Below are positions 1 to 9,478 of a stretch of 51,675 nt of DNA, piece after piece; the first letter of the stretch is position 1; each line of letters opens with the position of its first letter. This stretch comes from Candidatus Pelagibacter sp. (GTDB lineage Bacteria; Pseudomonadota; Alphaproteobacteria; Pelagibacterales; Pelagibacteraceae). The DNA is taken from the NCBI GenBank assembly GCA_028408795.1, contig JAOOLP010000005.1:1-51675 (forward strand), written 5' to 3'. The position numbers were made by a program, and so were the translations under genes. Under the pieces are notes generated by a model that saw only the letters and a list, made by a program, of their open reading frames with translations, was not told where the DNA came from and ran no database searches.

Positions 1-1
1 A

Positions 2-415
2 AATATTTTAATTGATGATTTGAATATTCTTCCTTTAATTTGTTACGAAATTATTTTTCCCGAACTAATACAAAAAGCTAATGAGAAAACTAATTTAATT
101 GTAAATATTTCTGAGGATGGTTGGTTTGGAAACTCAATAGGTCCCCACCAGCATTTTGCTAAAGCAATTTTTAGGGCAATAGAAAATGACACTTACTTAA
201 TAAGATCTGCAAATCAGGGGGTGAGCTCGATTATAAGTAATAAAGGAGAAATAATAAAAAAATTAAATACTTATGAGGCTGGAAATATTGAATTAAATGT
301 TCCCTTGATAAAGCCAGAATATAAAAATAAAAATGATTTGATATTCTTTATACTTTTATTTACATATTTAACTATCTTTTTAATTTTTAAAAATAAAATA
401 AATGCGAAAAAATAA
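2..415 (+). CDS. lnt: Apolipoprotein N-acyltransferase, C-terminal part (truncated by window edge)
   Basis: Lnt adds the third acyl chain to the N-terminal cysteine of lipoproteins in the inner membrane. Only the C-terminal part is present; the frame is open from base 2, so the gene begins before the window. Visible are the nitrilase-fold catalytic cysteine in ICYEIIFPE (codon at 41-43), the following block [14 protein letters not shown], and [10 protein letters not shown], all typical of the Lnt carbon-nitrogen hydrolase domain. A last hydrophobic helix ([15 protein letters not shown]) ends the protein, as in the family. The stop overlaps the metK start by 14 bases. The lnt-metK order is common in alphaproteobacteria. 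Confidence 0.9.
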   Translation, partial: NILIDDLNILPLICYEIIFPELIQKANEKTNLIVNISEDGWFGNSIGPHQHFAKAIFRAIENDTYLIRSANQGVSSIISNKGEIIKKLNTYEAGNIELNVPLIKPEYKNKNDLIFFILLFTYLTIFLIFKNKINAKK

Positions 416-1568
416 TAATTTTTTATTTACTAGCGAATCAGTATCTGAAGGTCATCCTGATAAAGTCTGTGATAGAATATCAGATATGGTTGTAGACTCT
501 TATTTAAGTCGAGAACCATTTTCGAGAGTAGCTTGTGAAACTTTGACGACTACAAATAAAGTTGTTTTGGCAGGTGAAATTAGAGGTCCTAAGATAGATA
601 AAGAAGAGATAATTAATAAAGTTAGAGATTGCATAAAAGATATTGGTTATGACCAAAATGGATTTAGTTGGAAAACTGCTAACATAGAAACATTTCTACA
701 TGAACAGTCTGCAGATATAGCAATGGGAGTAGACTCCAAAGATAATAAAGACGAAGGAGCTGGTGATCAAGGAATAATGTTTGGTTACGCTTGTAAGGAA
801 ACAGAGGAATTAATGCCAGCTCCAATACATTTTTCTCATAAAATTTTGAGATTGATGGCTGAAGATCGAAAAAAAGGAAGTTTAAATGGAATAGAACCTG
901 ACTCAAAAAGCCAAGTAACTATGTTGTATGAAAACAATAAACCATCAAAAGTTACTTCAGTGGTCATTTCCACCCAGCATTCAAAAGATTTAAATCAAGA
1001 AAAAGTAAAAGATCTTGTAATTCCATACATCAAAAAATCTATTCCAGAGAAGTATATTAAAGATTTAGATCAAAAAGAAATTTATATTAACCCAACAGGT
1101 CAATTTATAATTGGGGGACCTGATGGTGATACGGGATTAACTGGCAGAAAAATAATTGTAGATACTTACGGAGGAGCCGCTCCACACGGTGGAGGCGCTT
1201 TTTCTGGTAAAGATCCTACAAAAGTAGACAGATCTGCTGCTTATGCCGCTAGATATCTTGCAAAAAATATTGTTGCATCAGGTATATCCGATAAATGTCT
1301 AATTCAATTGGCATATGCTATTGGAGTTTCTAAACCGTTATCTATTTTTTTAAAATTATCTGATGGTGACGAAGATAAAATTGAAAATGTTAAAAAGATT
1401 ATTAATCAAAATTTTGATTTATCACCAAGGGGTATAAGAGAAATGTTAAAGCTCAATAACCCTATATACGAAGTTACTTCTGCTTATGGACATTTTGGAA
1501 GAAAACCTTCAAATAAAGGTGAATTTACCTGGGAAAAAACGGATAAAGCTAATTTATTTAAATTGTAA
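402..1568 (+). CDS. metK: S-adenosylmethionine synthetase
   Basis: Makes S-adenosylmethionine from methionine and ATP in the cytoplasm. The 388-residue length is normal. Family motifs are all present: [12 protein letters not shown] near the N-terminus (residues about 17-28), the ATP-binding [12 protein letters not shown] near residue 120, and the glycine-rich phosphate loop [20 protein letters not shown] near residue 260. The start overlaps the end of lnt, so it is probably co-transcribed and translationally coupled. No SAM riboswitch can precede it because lnt coding sequence lies directly upstream. In the same window ahcY (37164-38453) handles the S-adenosylhomocysteine left after methyl transfer. 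A strong hairpin follows the gene. Confidence 0.97.
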   Translation: MRKNNNFLFTSESVSEGHPDKVCDRISDMVVDSYLSREPFSRVACETLTTTNKVVLAGEIRGPKIDKEEIINKVRDCIKDIGYDQNGFSWKTANIETFLHEQSADIAMGVDSKDNKDEGAGDQGIMFGYACKETEELMPAPIHFSHKILRLMAEDRKKGSLNGIEPDSKSQVTMLYENNKPSKVTSVVISTQHSKDLNQEKVKDLVIPYIKKSIPEKYIKDLDQKEIYINPTGQFIIGGPDGDTGLTGRKIIVDTYGGAAPHGGGAFSGKDPTKVDRSAAYAARYLAKNIVASGISDKCLIQLAYAIGVSKPLSIFLKLSDGDEDKIENVKKIINQNFDLSPRGIREMLKLNNPIYEVTSAYGHFGRKPSNKGEFTWEKTDKANLFKL

Positions 1569-1620
1569 TCTTGAAAAAACCATAATTTTCAATTAATAAT
1601 ATTTGAAATTGGAGAATATC

Positions 1621-1647
1621 AAAATGGGCTTTTGCCCATTTTTTTTT
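1621..1647 (+). terminator. Intrinsic terminator or attenuator directly before nusA
   Basis: A perfect 9-bp stem (1621-1629 with 1634-1642) closes a TTTT loop and runs into a T-tract ending at 1647. The nusA Shine-Dalgarno AGGAG follows at 1648-1652, so termination here would end metK transcription and read-through would feed nusA. Since NusA itself promotes pausing and termination at such hairpins, autoregulation is a reasonable inference. Confidence 0.85.
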
Positions 1648-1661
1648 AGGAGTGCCATAAA

Positions 1662-3212
1662 ATGTTAAATAGAGGATTAGATAAATTAGAATTATTAAGA
1701 ATAGTAGATGCTGTTGCTAATGAGAAATCAATAGATAAAGAATTAGTGATAGGTTCAATGGAAAGCGCTATACAAAAAGCTGCATTAACTAAATTTGGAG
1801 CCGATAATAATATCGAAGTTGTTATTGATAGAGAAAGCGGTGATATTAAGATACAGAAAGTATTAAATATAGTAGAAAACGTAGAAGATCCTGCTAGAGA
1901 AATTTCACTTGATAATGCTAAAAAGGTTAATTCGAAAAATGATTCTTTGAAAATTGGAGATAAAATTTTTGAAGAATTGCCCCAGGTAGATTTTGGTAGA
2001 ATAGCCGCGCAAAGTGCAAAACAAGTTATCAGTAGTAGAGTACGAGAAGCTGAAAAAAATAGACAATTTGAAGATTTCATAGATAAACAAGGGCAAATTC
2101 TTAGCGGAATAATTAAAAGATTAGAGTACGGAAATGTAATAGTAGACCTAGGAAAAGCTGAAGGCGTTATTAAAAAAGACGAATTAATTCCAAGAGAAAT
2201 ACTCAAAAATGGCGATAGGGTTAAAGCATACTGTTATGAAGTAAAAAAAGAACTTAAAGGACATCAAATATTTTTATCTAGGGCACATCCACAATTTTTA
2301 GCTAAATTATTTTTTCAAGAAGTACCAGAAATTTATGAAGGTACAATTGAAATAAAATCTGTAGCTAGAGACCCAGGAAGTAGAGCTAAAATATGCGTTC
2401 ATTCACAAGACTCATCGATTGACCCAGTAGGAGCATGCGTTGGTATGAGAGGTAGTAGAGTTCAAACAATAGTAAATGAGCTTCATGGGGAAAAAATAGA
2501 TATTATTAAATGGACAGAAGACTTACCAACATTGATATCAGAGTCATTATCGCCAGCTGAGATTCAAAAAGTATTAATAGATCAGGATAATAAAAGAATT
2601 GATATAATTCTTACTGAGGAAAATTTAAGTAAAGCTATTGGAAGAAGAGGGCAAAATGTAAGATTAGCATCTAAACTTACAAATTATGAGATTGATATAT
2701 TAACAGATAAAGAAGATTCAGAAAGAAGACAGACTGAGTTTAAAGAAAGAACTGAAACATTAATTAAAAACTTAGAGGTGGATGAAACATTAGGTCAACT
2801 TTTAGTGTCCGAGGGTTTTCCAACTATTGAAGACATAGCTCAATCTGCACCTGAAAATATTTCAAAAATTGATGCAATAGATGAGGACACTGCAAAAGAA
2901 CTGATCACGAGGTCAAAAGAAACTTTAGTTAAAGAAAAAGAAGCTATTTCACAAAAGCTTAAGGATTTGGGAGTCGACGAAGCGTTGATCAATTTAAAAG
3001 GCATGACACAAGGGATGCTTGTAATATTAGGACAAAAAAATATTAAAAAACTAACAGATTTTGCAGACTTATCTTCTGATGAATTAATAGGTGGTTTTGA
3101 TGAAATTAAAGGTAAAAAAATTAGAATAGAAGGTTATTTAGAGGAATTTTCACTTTCTAGGAAAGAAGCCGACGAGTTGATTATGTCTGCTAGAGAGATA
3201 GCTTACAAATAA
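1662..3212 (+). CDS. nusA: Transcription termination/antitermination factor NusA
   Basis: NusA binds RNA polymerase and nascent RNA and controls pausing, termination and antitermination. At 516 residues it has the full alphaproteobacterial layout: an N-terminal polymerase-binding domain (about 1-130), an S1 domain (about 144-208), two KH domains (GACVGMRGSRVQTI in the first, SKAIGRRGQNVRLAS in the second) and C-terminal helix-hairpin-helix repeats (about 365-510). AGGAG at 1648-1652 lies 9 bases before the ATG. infB follows after 4 bases. The usual upstream rimP and downstream ylxR genes are absent here. The terminator just before the gene suggests control by read-through. Confidence 0.96.
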   Translation: MLNRGLDKLELLRIVDAVANEKSIDKELVIGSMESAIQKAALTKFGADNNIEVVIDRESGDIKIQKVLNIVENVEDPAREISLDNAKKVNSKNDSLKIGDKIFEELPQVDFGRIAAQSAKQVISSRVREAEKNRQFEDFIDKQGQILSGIIKRLEYGNVIVDLGKAEGVIKKDELIPREILKNGDRVKAYCYEVKKELKGHQIFLSRAHPQFLAKLFFQEVPEIYEGTIEIKSVARDPGSRAKICVHSQDSSIDPVGACVGMRGSRVQTIVNELHGEKIDIIKWTEDLPTLISESLSPAEIQKVLIDQDNKRIDIILTEENLSKAIGRRGQNVRLASKLTNYEIDILTDKEDSERRQTEFKERTETLIKNLEVDETLGQLLVSEGFPTIEDIAQSAPENISKIDAIDEDTAKELITRSKETLVKEKEAISQKLKDLGVDEALINLKGMTQGMLVILGQKNIKKLTDFADLSSDELIGGFDEIKGKKIRIEGYLEEFSLSRKEADELIMSAREIAYK

Positions 3213-3216
3213 TGTT

Positions 3217-5400
3217 ATGGAAAAAGATAAAAAGAAAACACTTACAATTTCATCAAGCTTAAAAAAAAAGATAGATACAAGTGCAATTAGTAGTGATGGT
3301 AAAAAATCTTTTTCTGTAGAGAAGAAAAAACCTTTCAAACTTAATAAGAATTTTTCAAAAAATAATAATGTTGCTAAACCAGTTTTTGATGCAAATATTA
3401 AAAAAAAAAATTTCACAAGAAAATTTGTTGAGCAACAAGCTACAAAAGATTTTATAAAAAAGGATAGCAAACCAACTGGAAAGAGTAAATTGAAATTAAA
3501 AAGTCCAGTGGACAAGAGGGATTTCAAGCTTACTGTTTCAAGAGCTTTAAATGTCGAAGAAATTGAGATCAAACAAAGAAGTCTTGCATCGGTGAAAAGA
3601 GCCAGATTAAAAGAAAAAAAGAGTAAACCCGAAGGTGAAGAGAAAAAAGAATTTAAAAAAGTAATTCGTGATGTGAAAATTCCTGAGCAAATTACTATTC
3701 AAGAATTATCAAATCGAATGGCAGAAAAGTCTAATGATATTATTAAATTTTTATTCAATATGAAGGTAATAGCAACCATTAATCATGTAATAGATAAAGA
3801 TACTGCTGAATATATTGTAAAAGAATTTGGTCATAAACCTGTCCTAGACGATCAACCAGCATTAGAAGCAAATAAGGTAAAGGAAAAACTGCAGGGTGAT
3901 ATAAAAACTAGACCACCGGTCGTAACAATTATGGGGCATGTAGACCATGGAAAAACCTCTTTACTAGATGCTTTAAGAGATACAGATGTTGTTTCAGGAG
4001 AATTTGGAGGCATTACTCAACATATTGGAGCTTATCAAGTTACAACAGAAAACAAAAAAACAATTACTTTCATAGATACACCGGGACATGCTGCGTTCAC
4101 TGAGATGCGAGCACGTGGTTCAAAAATTACAGATATTGTGGTGCTGGTTGTTGCTGCCGATGACGGAATAAAACCACAAACTGTTGAAGCGATTAAACAT
4201 GCTAAAGCAGCCAAAGTTCCAATAATAGTAGCAATAAACAAATGTGATTTACCAGAAAAAAATATAAGTAAGATCAAAAATGAGATGATGCAATATGAAC
4301 TTATAGCAGAGGATTTAAGTGGAGATACTCTTTTTGTTGAAGTTTCTGCACTTAAAAAAATTAATTTAGATAAACTTAAAGAAAATATTTTATTACAATC
4401 TGAGTTACTAGACTTAAAAGCCTCCTACTCTGAACGTGCAAAAGGAGTGGTAATAGAGTCAAAAATAGACAAAGGAAAAGGTCCGGTATCAACTGTTCTT
4501 ATTAGCAATGGAAGATTAAAAAGAGGTGACTTTTTTATATGTGGAGACACCTGGGGTAAAATAAGAGCTATGATAAATTACGAGGGAAAAAACGTAGACG
4601 AAGCTCTCCCTTCAATGCCAGTAGAGATACTAGGTATGAACGACACAGCTTTTGCAGGTGCAGAATTTTTAGTGACTAATAACGAGAATGAAGCAAAAGA
4701 AATGGCTGAATTTAAAAAAAACAATACCTCTAAAAATCAGGTTTTAGTAAAAGATAAAACAACACTTTTCGATGAAACCAAAGATAAAGATGAATTAAAT
4801 ATAATTATTAAATCTGATGTTCAGGGATCTAACGAAGCATTAAAAATGGCTATAAACAAAATTAAGCATAACGAAGTCGAAGCTAAAATAATTTTGTCTG
4901 ATATAGGAATGATAAATGAAACTGATGTATCTTTAGCGAAAGCGTCAAACGCGATATTAATTGGTTTTAATGTTAAACCTAATAGAGAAGCCAAAAAGTT
5001 AGCTGAAGAACAAAAAGTTGATATTAAATATTTTAATATAATTTATGAGGCTTTAGAGCATGTAGAAAAATCTCTGTCTGGACTTTTAGAGCCTGACATA
5101 AAAGAAACAGTTTTAGGTTCAGCAGAAATACAGAAAATATTTAAGGTATCTAAAGCAGGTAAAATTGCAGGTTCTAAAGTTTTGAATGGAGAAATTAAAA
5201 GTAAATCTAAAGCAAGAATTATTAGAGATGGGGTCGTAGTTTACAATGGAGAAATTCAAAGCTTGTTTAGAGAAAAAAATCAAGTTAAGGAAGTTGGCAC
5301 AGGTTTAGAGTGTGGAATAAGCATTAAAGATTTCATAGATTTTAAAGAAAAAGATGTTATTGAGTCTTATCAAGCAGAAGAAATACAAAGGTCGATATAA
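3217..5400 (+). CDS. infB: Translation initiation factor IF-2
   Basis: GTPase that brings initiator tRNA to the 30S subunit and promotes 50S joining. The first 150 residues are lysine-rich and low in complexity, the variable N-terminus of the family, and shorter than in many proteobacteria; total length is 727. The GTPase domain starts with GHVDHGKTS at residue 240, followed by the switch II motif DTPGHAAF and the base-specificity motif NKCD. Domains II to IV, ending in the fMet-tRNA-binding region, fill the rest. It lies 4 bases after nusA, and its stop overlaps the rbfA start (TAATG), so nusA-infB-rbfA behave as one operon. Confidence 0.97.
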   Translation: MEKDKKKTLTISSSLKKKIDTSAISSDGKKSFSVEKKKPFKLNKNFSKNNNVAKPVFDANIKKKNFTRKFVEQQATKDFIKKDSKPTGKSKLKLKSPVDKRDFKLTVSRALNVEEIEIKQRSLASVKRARLKEKKSKPEGEEKKEFKKVIRDVKIPEQITIQELSNRMAEKSNDIIKFLFNMKVIATINHVIDKDTAEYIVKEFGHKPVLDDQPALEANKVKEKLQGDIKTRPPVVTIMGHVDHGKTSLLDALRDTDVVSGEFGGITQHIGAYQVTTENKKTITFIDTPGHAAFTEMRARGSKITDIVVLVVAADDGIKPQTVEAIKHAKAAKVPIIVAINKCDLPEKNISKIKNEMMQYELIAEDLSGDTLFVEVSALKKINLDKLKENILLQSELLDLKASYSERAKGVVIESKIDKGKGPVSTVLISNGRLKRGDFFICGDTWGKIRAMINYEGKNVDEALPSMPVEILGMNDTAFAGAEFLVTNNENEAKEMAEFKKNNTSKNQVLVKDKTTLFDETKDKDELNIIIKSDVQGSNEALKMAINKIKHNEVEAKIILSDIGMINETDVSLAKASNAILIGFNVKPNREAKKLAEEQKVDIKYFNIIYEALEHVEKSLSGLLEPDIKETVLGSAEIQKIFKVSKAGKIAGSKVLNGEIKSKSKARIIRDGVVVYNGEIQSLFREKNQVKEVGTGLECGISIKDFIDFKEKDVIESYQAEEIQRSI

Positions 5401-5798
5401 TGAGCAATCAAACTTCACAAAGAATTTATAGTCAAAGACAATTAAGAGTAGGTGAATTAGTAAAGCAAAATTTAGGTGAATTATTTATAAGAAACGAAGC
5501 TAAAATTCCAACTATTAATTCAAAATTGATTACTGTCACTGAAGTGAGAATGACACCAGATTTAAAAACAGCAAGAGTTTATGTGATACCTTTAGGTGGA
5601 ATAGACTTGAAAGAAACAGTTAGTGTCTTGACGGAATACTCTCATCTTGTTAGAAAAGCTTTATCTAAAAGGCTAGATATTAAGTTTCTTCCTAAACTTA
5701 AATTTGTTGAAGATAACTCTTTTGAATATGCTGAAAAGATAGAAAATATTATTAAAGAAATAAAGAAAAAAGATGTCCAAAAAAAAAGATACAATTAA
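5400..5798 (+). CDS. rbfA: 30S ribosome-binding factor RbfA
   Basis: RbfA binds immature 30S subunits and helps process the 16S rRNA 5' end, especially in the cold. The 132-residue protein shows the family pattern: RQLRVGELVKQNLGELF near the N-terminus, then VTEVRMTPDLKTARVYV, then a C-terminal strand-helix section ending in a basic tail. It starts at the TAATG overlap with infB. Its last 26 bases overlap the rpsO start in another frame. In most proteobacteria truB lies between rbfA and rpsO; here it is missing. Confidence 0.93.
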   Translation: MSNQTSQRIYSQRQLRVGELVKQNLGELFIRNEAKIPTINSKLITVTEVRMTPDLKTARVYVIPLGGIDLKETVSVLTEYSHLVRKALSKRLDIKFLPKLKFVEDNSFEYAEKIENIIKEIKKKDVQKKRYN

Positions 5799-6030
5799 GT
5801 CTCTAGCCACACATAAGAGTGATGTAGGATCAACTGAAATTCAAATAGGTTTATTAACTGATAAAATTTCAAAACTTTCAGAGCATTTTAAGACCTCAAA
5901 AAAAGACAAACATTCTTCTGTCGGTCTAACAAAATCTGTTAATAGAAGAAAAAAATTATTAGTTTATCTCAAAAAGAGAAATCCCGACTCTTACCAAAAA
6001 GTTATAAAACAATTAAATTTAAGGAAATAA
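5773..6030 (+). CDS. rpsO: 30S ribosomal protein S15
   Basis: Primary 16S rRNA-binding protein of the 30S platform. The 85-residue protein contains the S15 core: [19 protein letters not shown], the conserved LSEHF step, a KDKHS motif and the C-terminal [20 protein letters not shown]. It is a few residues shorter at the N-terminus than the usual 89. The ATG at 5773 lies inside the end of rbfA, a 26-base overlap, and the stop overlaps the pnp start (TAATG). rpsO-pnp pairing is conserved in many bacteria, where S15 can repress its own message. Confidence 0.95.
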   Translation: MSKKKDTIKSLATHKSDVGSTEIQIGLLTDKISKLSEHFKTSKKDKHSSVGLTKSVNRRKKLLVYLKKRNPDSYQKVIKQLNLRK

Positions 6031-8102
6031 TGTTTCAAATTAATAAAGAAGAAATTACAATTAATGGAAAAAAGATAACACTAGAAACTGGCAAAGTAGC
6101 TCGTCAAGCTGATGGCGCAATAATTGCAACTTGTGGGGAAACCGTGGTCATAGCAACCGTTGTTGGAGCAAAAAAACTTAATGAGGGACAAGATTATTTT
6201 CCTTTATCAGTTAATTATCAAGAAAAATACTATGCAGCCGGAAAAATTCCTGGAGGTTATTTTAAAAGAGAAGCAAGACCTACAGAGGCAGAAACATTAA
6301 TATCAAGATTAATAGATAGGCCCATTAGACCTTTGTTCCCATCTAATTTTATGAATGAAGTTCAATTGTTACCTACAGTTCTCTCTTACGATGGTGAAAA
6401 TCAACCAGATATTTTATCTATAATCGCTTCATCTGCTGCTTTATCTATTTCAGGTTTGCCTTTTCAAGGACCGATTGCTGCTAGTAGAGTAGGTTTTAAA
6501 GACGACAAATTTCTTCTTAACCCATCTCCAGAGGAGCTTAAGGAGTCTAAACTAGACTTAGTTGTAGCAGGTACGAAAGAGGCAGTTCTAATGGTAGAAT
6601 CCGAAACGTCAGGTTTAACTGAAAAACAAATGTTGGATGCAGTAAAATTTGGCCATGAAAATTTCATACCAATTATTGAAGCTATCGAGAAACTTGCAAA
6701 AAAAGCTGGTAAGCCAAAATGGGAGGTAGAAGAACAAGACCATTCAGGCGTTAAAAAGAAAATTGCCGATGCTTTTGAAACAGATCTCAGAAAAGCTTTC
6801 CAAGAAACGAACAAAAAAAAAAGATCGACTGCAATTTCAGAAATAGATGCTAAATGCAAAGAAATGTTTGCAGAAGATGAAAGTGTAACAGAAAATCAAG
6901 CGATGGCTCAATTGAAGTCTATTGAAAAAGATATTGTAAGAACGGCCATCTTAAAAGATAAAAAAAGAATTGATGGACGAGGATTGTCAGACGTAAGAAA
7001 AATTGAATGCGAAGTTGGCGTTTTACCAAGAACACATGGATCTGCACTATTCACTCGTGGAGAAACCCAAGCATTAGTTGTAACAACTTTAGGAATGTCT
7101 GATGATGAGCAAAGATTGGAAAGTCTAGACGGAATGCAGAGATCTAATTTTATGCTACACTATAACTTTCCACCTTTCTCTGTAGGAGAATGCGGAAGAA
7201 TAGGCACTGGAAGAAGAGAAATTGGTCATGGAAAATTAGCTTGGAGAGCGATTAATTCTTCTTTGCCAAAAAAAGAAAATTTTCCGTACACTTTAAGGGT
7301 TGTTTCTGAGATAACAGAGTCCAACGGTTCATCATCTATGGCGACTGTTTGCGGTACCTCATTATCCTTAATGGATGCTGGCGTCCCTATCAAAGAACCA
7401 GTAGCTGGTATAGCTATGGGGCTGATAAAAGAGGGTGAAAAATTTTCAGTTTTATCAGATATTTTAGGAGATGAAGACCATTTAGGCGATATGGATTTTA
7501 AAGTTGCTGGAACCAAAGATGGAATTACTTCTTTACAGATGGATATCAAGATTACTGGTATTACATTTGAAATAATGGAAAAAGCTTTAAATCAAGCTAA
7601 AGAAGGAAGAGAAAATATTCTTAAAGAAATGAACAAAGCTATAAAATCTTCTAGGAAAGAATTTTCAAAACATACCCCTAAAATGGAGACAGTAAAAGTA
7701 GATAAAAAAGATATAGCTACTGTTATCGGCAAAGGAGGAGCAACCATCAGGGAAATAGTAGAAACTTCTGGAGCTAAAGTTGATGTGAAAGATACGGGAG
7801 AAGTTACTGTTGCTGCACCAGATGAGGCTTCAAGAAACAAAGCAATTGAATTTATTAAAAGCTTAGTAGCAAAACCTGAAATGGGTAAAATTTATAAAGG
7901 CAAAGTAGTCAAAATAATGGAATTTGGAGCATTTGTAAATTTTTTAGGTAAACAAGATGGATTGGTTCATATATCTGAGTTAGCATCTAAAAGAGTCGCC
8001 AAAGTTGGAGATGTTGTAAAAGAGGGTGATGAAGTTTCTGTAAAAGTCGTTGGCTTTGATAGAGGAAAAGTTAAATTATCTATTAAACAAGCAGTAGCTT
8101 AA
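6030..8102 (+). CDS. pnp: Polyribonucleotide nucleotidyltransferase (PNPase)
   Basis: 3'-5' phosphorolytic exoribonuclease of mRNA decay, normally a trimer and part of the degradosome. The 690-residue protein has two RNase PH-like domains (about 1-230 and 310-540) joined by a helical linker. Visible motifs are [20 protein letters not shown] in the first and [20 protein letters not shown] in the second. A KH domain ([12 protein letters not shown], near residue 570) and a C-terminal S1 domain ([13 protein letters not shown], from about 620) complete it. It closes the nusA-infB-rbfA-rpsO-pnp run. The converging gene at 8104 ends one base away, and no terminator hairpin is seen between them. Confidence 0.97.
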   Translation: MFQINKEEITINGKKITLETGKVARQADGAIIATCGETVVIATVVGAKKLNEGQDYFPLSVNYQEKYYAAGKIPGGYFKREARPTEAETLISRLIDRPIRPLFPSNFMNEVQLLPTVLSYDGENQPDILSIIASSAALSISGLPFQGPIAASRVGFKDDKFLLNPSPEELKESKLDLVVAGTKEAVLMVESETSGLTEKQMLDAVKFGHENFIPIIEAIEKLAKKAGKPKWEVEEQDHSGVKKKIADAFETDLRKAFQETNKKKRSTAISEIDAKCKEMFAEDESVTENQAMAQLKSIEKDIVRTAILKDKKRIDGRGLSDVRKIECEVGVLPRTHGSALFTRGETQALVVTTLGMSDDEQRLESLDGMQRSNFMLHYNFPPFSVGECGRIGTGRREIGHGKLAWRAINSSLPKKENFPYTLRVVSEITESNGSSSMATVCGTSLSLMDAGVPIKEPVAGIAMGLIKEGEKFSVLSDILGDEDHLGDMDFKVAGTKDGITSLQMDIKITGITFEIMEKALNQAKEGRENILKEMNKAIKSSRKEFSKHTPKMETVKVDKKDIATVIGKGGATIREIVETSGAKVDVKDTGEVTVAAPDEASRNKAIEFIKSLVAKPEMGKIYKGKVVKIMEFGAFVNFLGKQDGLVHISELASKRVAKVGDVVKEGDEVSVKVVGFDRGKVKLSIKQAVA

Positions 8103-8103
8103 T

Positions 8104-8619
8104 TTAAATTTTATACTCAAAATTTTGTGTTTCTTTATTTACTTGAAGTTCGACCGCTCCATTTCGTAAATGAAAATTTCTAGCCATATCTGTAAGCGGA
8201 GAAAGAGTTACTAATCTATTCAAGTGGTTAGAATTTTTTATTTTCTTAAACACTTCTTTAACAATTAATTTACCACCACCTTTTTTTTTCGACCACACGG
8301 TATAAGCTATTGCTATTTTTCCTACTTTTTGATCTCTAAGTGCGCTTTGTAAATGAGCATCTTTAGTCATTAAATCAAGTTCATGAACTGTTTTCGGTAT
8401 GTCATTCGCAAAACCAAAACACATTATTGCACAAATTTCTTTTTTATATTTTACTCCATAAATTTTCCGACCATGACTAGTTCTGAAATTTACATCAAGC
8501 TCGGGTCTAATTGGATCCTCTTCTACATTACAAGTCTTAAGCTCAATTAATTCAGCTCCTTTAACCCATTCGAAAAAATTTTCTAATTTTTCTTTTACTT
8601 TTTTATTAAAATTTTTCAT
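8104..8619 (-). CDS. Uncharacterised protein with weak GNAT acetyltransferase resemblance
   Basis: I do not recognise this 171-residue cytosolic protein with confidence. No signal peptide or membrane helix is visible. Residues about 100-130 (KIAIAYTVWSKKKGGGKLIV, then a helix) resemble the acetyl-CoA-binding strand and loop of GNAT enzymes. The stretch LVTLSPLTDMARNFHLRNGA resembles the C-terminal GNAT signature in which an NFHLRNGA-like helix precedes the last strand. The N-terminal 20 residues are charged and helical. It converges on pnp with a one-base gap and lies 71 bases downstream of fabI, so it may be the last gene of the fab operon. Substrate unknown. Confidence 0.55.
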   Translation of the reverse strand: MKNFNKKVKEKLENFFEWVKGAELIELKTCNVEEDPIRPELDVNFRTSHGRKIYGVKYKKEICAIMCFGFANDIPKTVHELDLMTKDAHLQSALRDQKVGKIAIAYTVWSKKKGGGKLIVKEVFKKIKNSNHLNRLVTLSPLTDMARNFHLRNGAVELQVNKETQNFEYKI

Positions 8620-8690
8620 TACTTATTTAAAGATATTAGAGTTATTTGAGGTTTAAAATTATTTCAATTCAGAAGTGTAATTTTTGCAGG

Positions 8691-9476
8691 TCAAGTAATA
8701 TTTTTTGGATCTGGCATTCCAACTTTGTTATATCCAGCGTCTACGTAATGAATTTCTCCAGTAACACCACCTGCTAAATCACTTAACAAATATAGGGCTG
8801 AATTTCCAACATCATTTATATCAACGTTTCTTTTTAAAAAAGAATGATTTTCATTCCATTTATATAAAAATTTTGCATCTCCAATTGCTGAGGCTGCTAA
8901 AGTTTTAATAGGGCCAGCGCTAATAGCATTAACTCTTATACCTTTAGTACCTAAATCTCTTGCAAGATATTTCACACTTGCTTCTAAAGCAGACTTACAA
9001 ACACCCATAACGTTATAGTTTGGAATAGCCTTAGTAGACTCATAAGTTAGCGTAATTAAACTGCCACCTTCATTCATTAGTTTAGAGGCCTCTTTAGAAA
9101 CTTCTGTAAATGAAAAACAAGAAATGAGCATACTTTTTAAAAAATTTTCTCTTGTTGTATTCAAATATTCCCCTGATAATTCTGATTTATCTGAAAAAGC
9201 AACAGCATGTACAACAAAATCAATCTTACCCCATTTAGATTTTATATCTTCAAAAAGTTTAACAATTTCCTCCTTTTTTTCTACATCGCAACTAAAAGTA
9301 ACTTTAGAATTTAATTTTTCTGCCAAAGGAATTACTCTTTTTTTTAATGCATCACCTAAATATGTGAAGGCTAGTTCCGCACCAGCTGAAGCAAGTTTTT
9401 GTGAAATACCCCATGCAATTGACCGTTCATTTGCAACACCCATTATTAATCCTTTTTTTCCTTTCATCAAATCCAT
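8691..9476 (-). CDS. fabI: Enoyl-[acyl-carrier-protein] reductase (NADH) FabI
   Basis: Catalyses the last step of each fatty acid elongation cycle. The 261-residue short-chain dehydrogenase carries GVANERSIAWGI near the N-terminus, the nucleotide-binding signature typical of FabI. The catalytic Tyr/Lys pair is Y154 and K161 in YNVMGVCK, with the FabI spacing of six residues rather than the usual three of SDRs. The start chosen (MDLMKGKKG) lies two bases after the fabB stop. An alternative ATG three codons later would also work. It forms an operon with fabA and fabB. Confidence 0.95.
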   Translation of the reverse strand: MDLMKGKKGLIMGVANERSIAWGISQKLASAGAELAFTYLGDALKKRVIPLAEKLNSKVTFSCDVEKKEEIVKLFEDIKSKWGKIDFVVHAVAFSDKSELSGEYLNTTRENFLKSMLISCFSFTEVSKEASKLMNEGGSLITLTYESTKAIPNYNVMGVCKSALEASVKYLARDLGTKGIRVNAISAGPIKTLAASAIGDAKFLYKWNENHSFLKRNVDINDVGNSALYLLSDLAGGVTGEIHYVDAGYNKVGMPDPKNIT

Positions 9477-9478
9477 CT

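Noticed and set aside
1646..2206. Long minus-strand open frame opposite nusA, and similar frames opposite infB, pnp, dnaA, dnaN, gyrB, chvG, ahcY and the RND gene
   Set aside because: They lie fully inside well-supported genes on the other strand, show no family motifs, and have compositions expected for antisense frames in AT-rich DNA.
5773..5798. Frameshift or assembly error at the rbfA/rpsO overlap
   Set aside because: Both proteins have intact family ends and starts; a 26-base overlap fits the compact style of the region.
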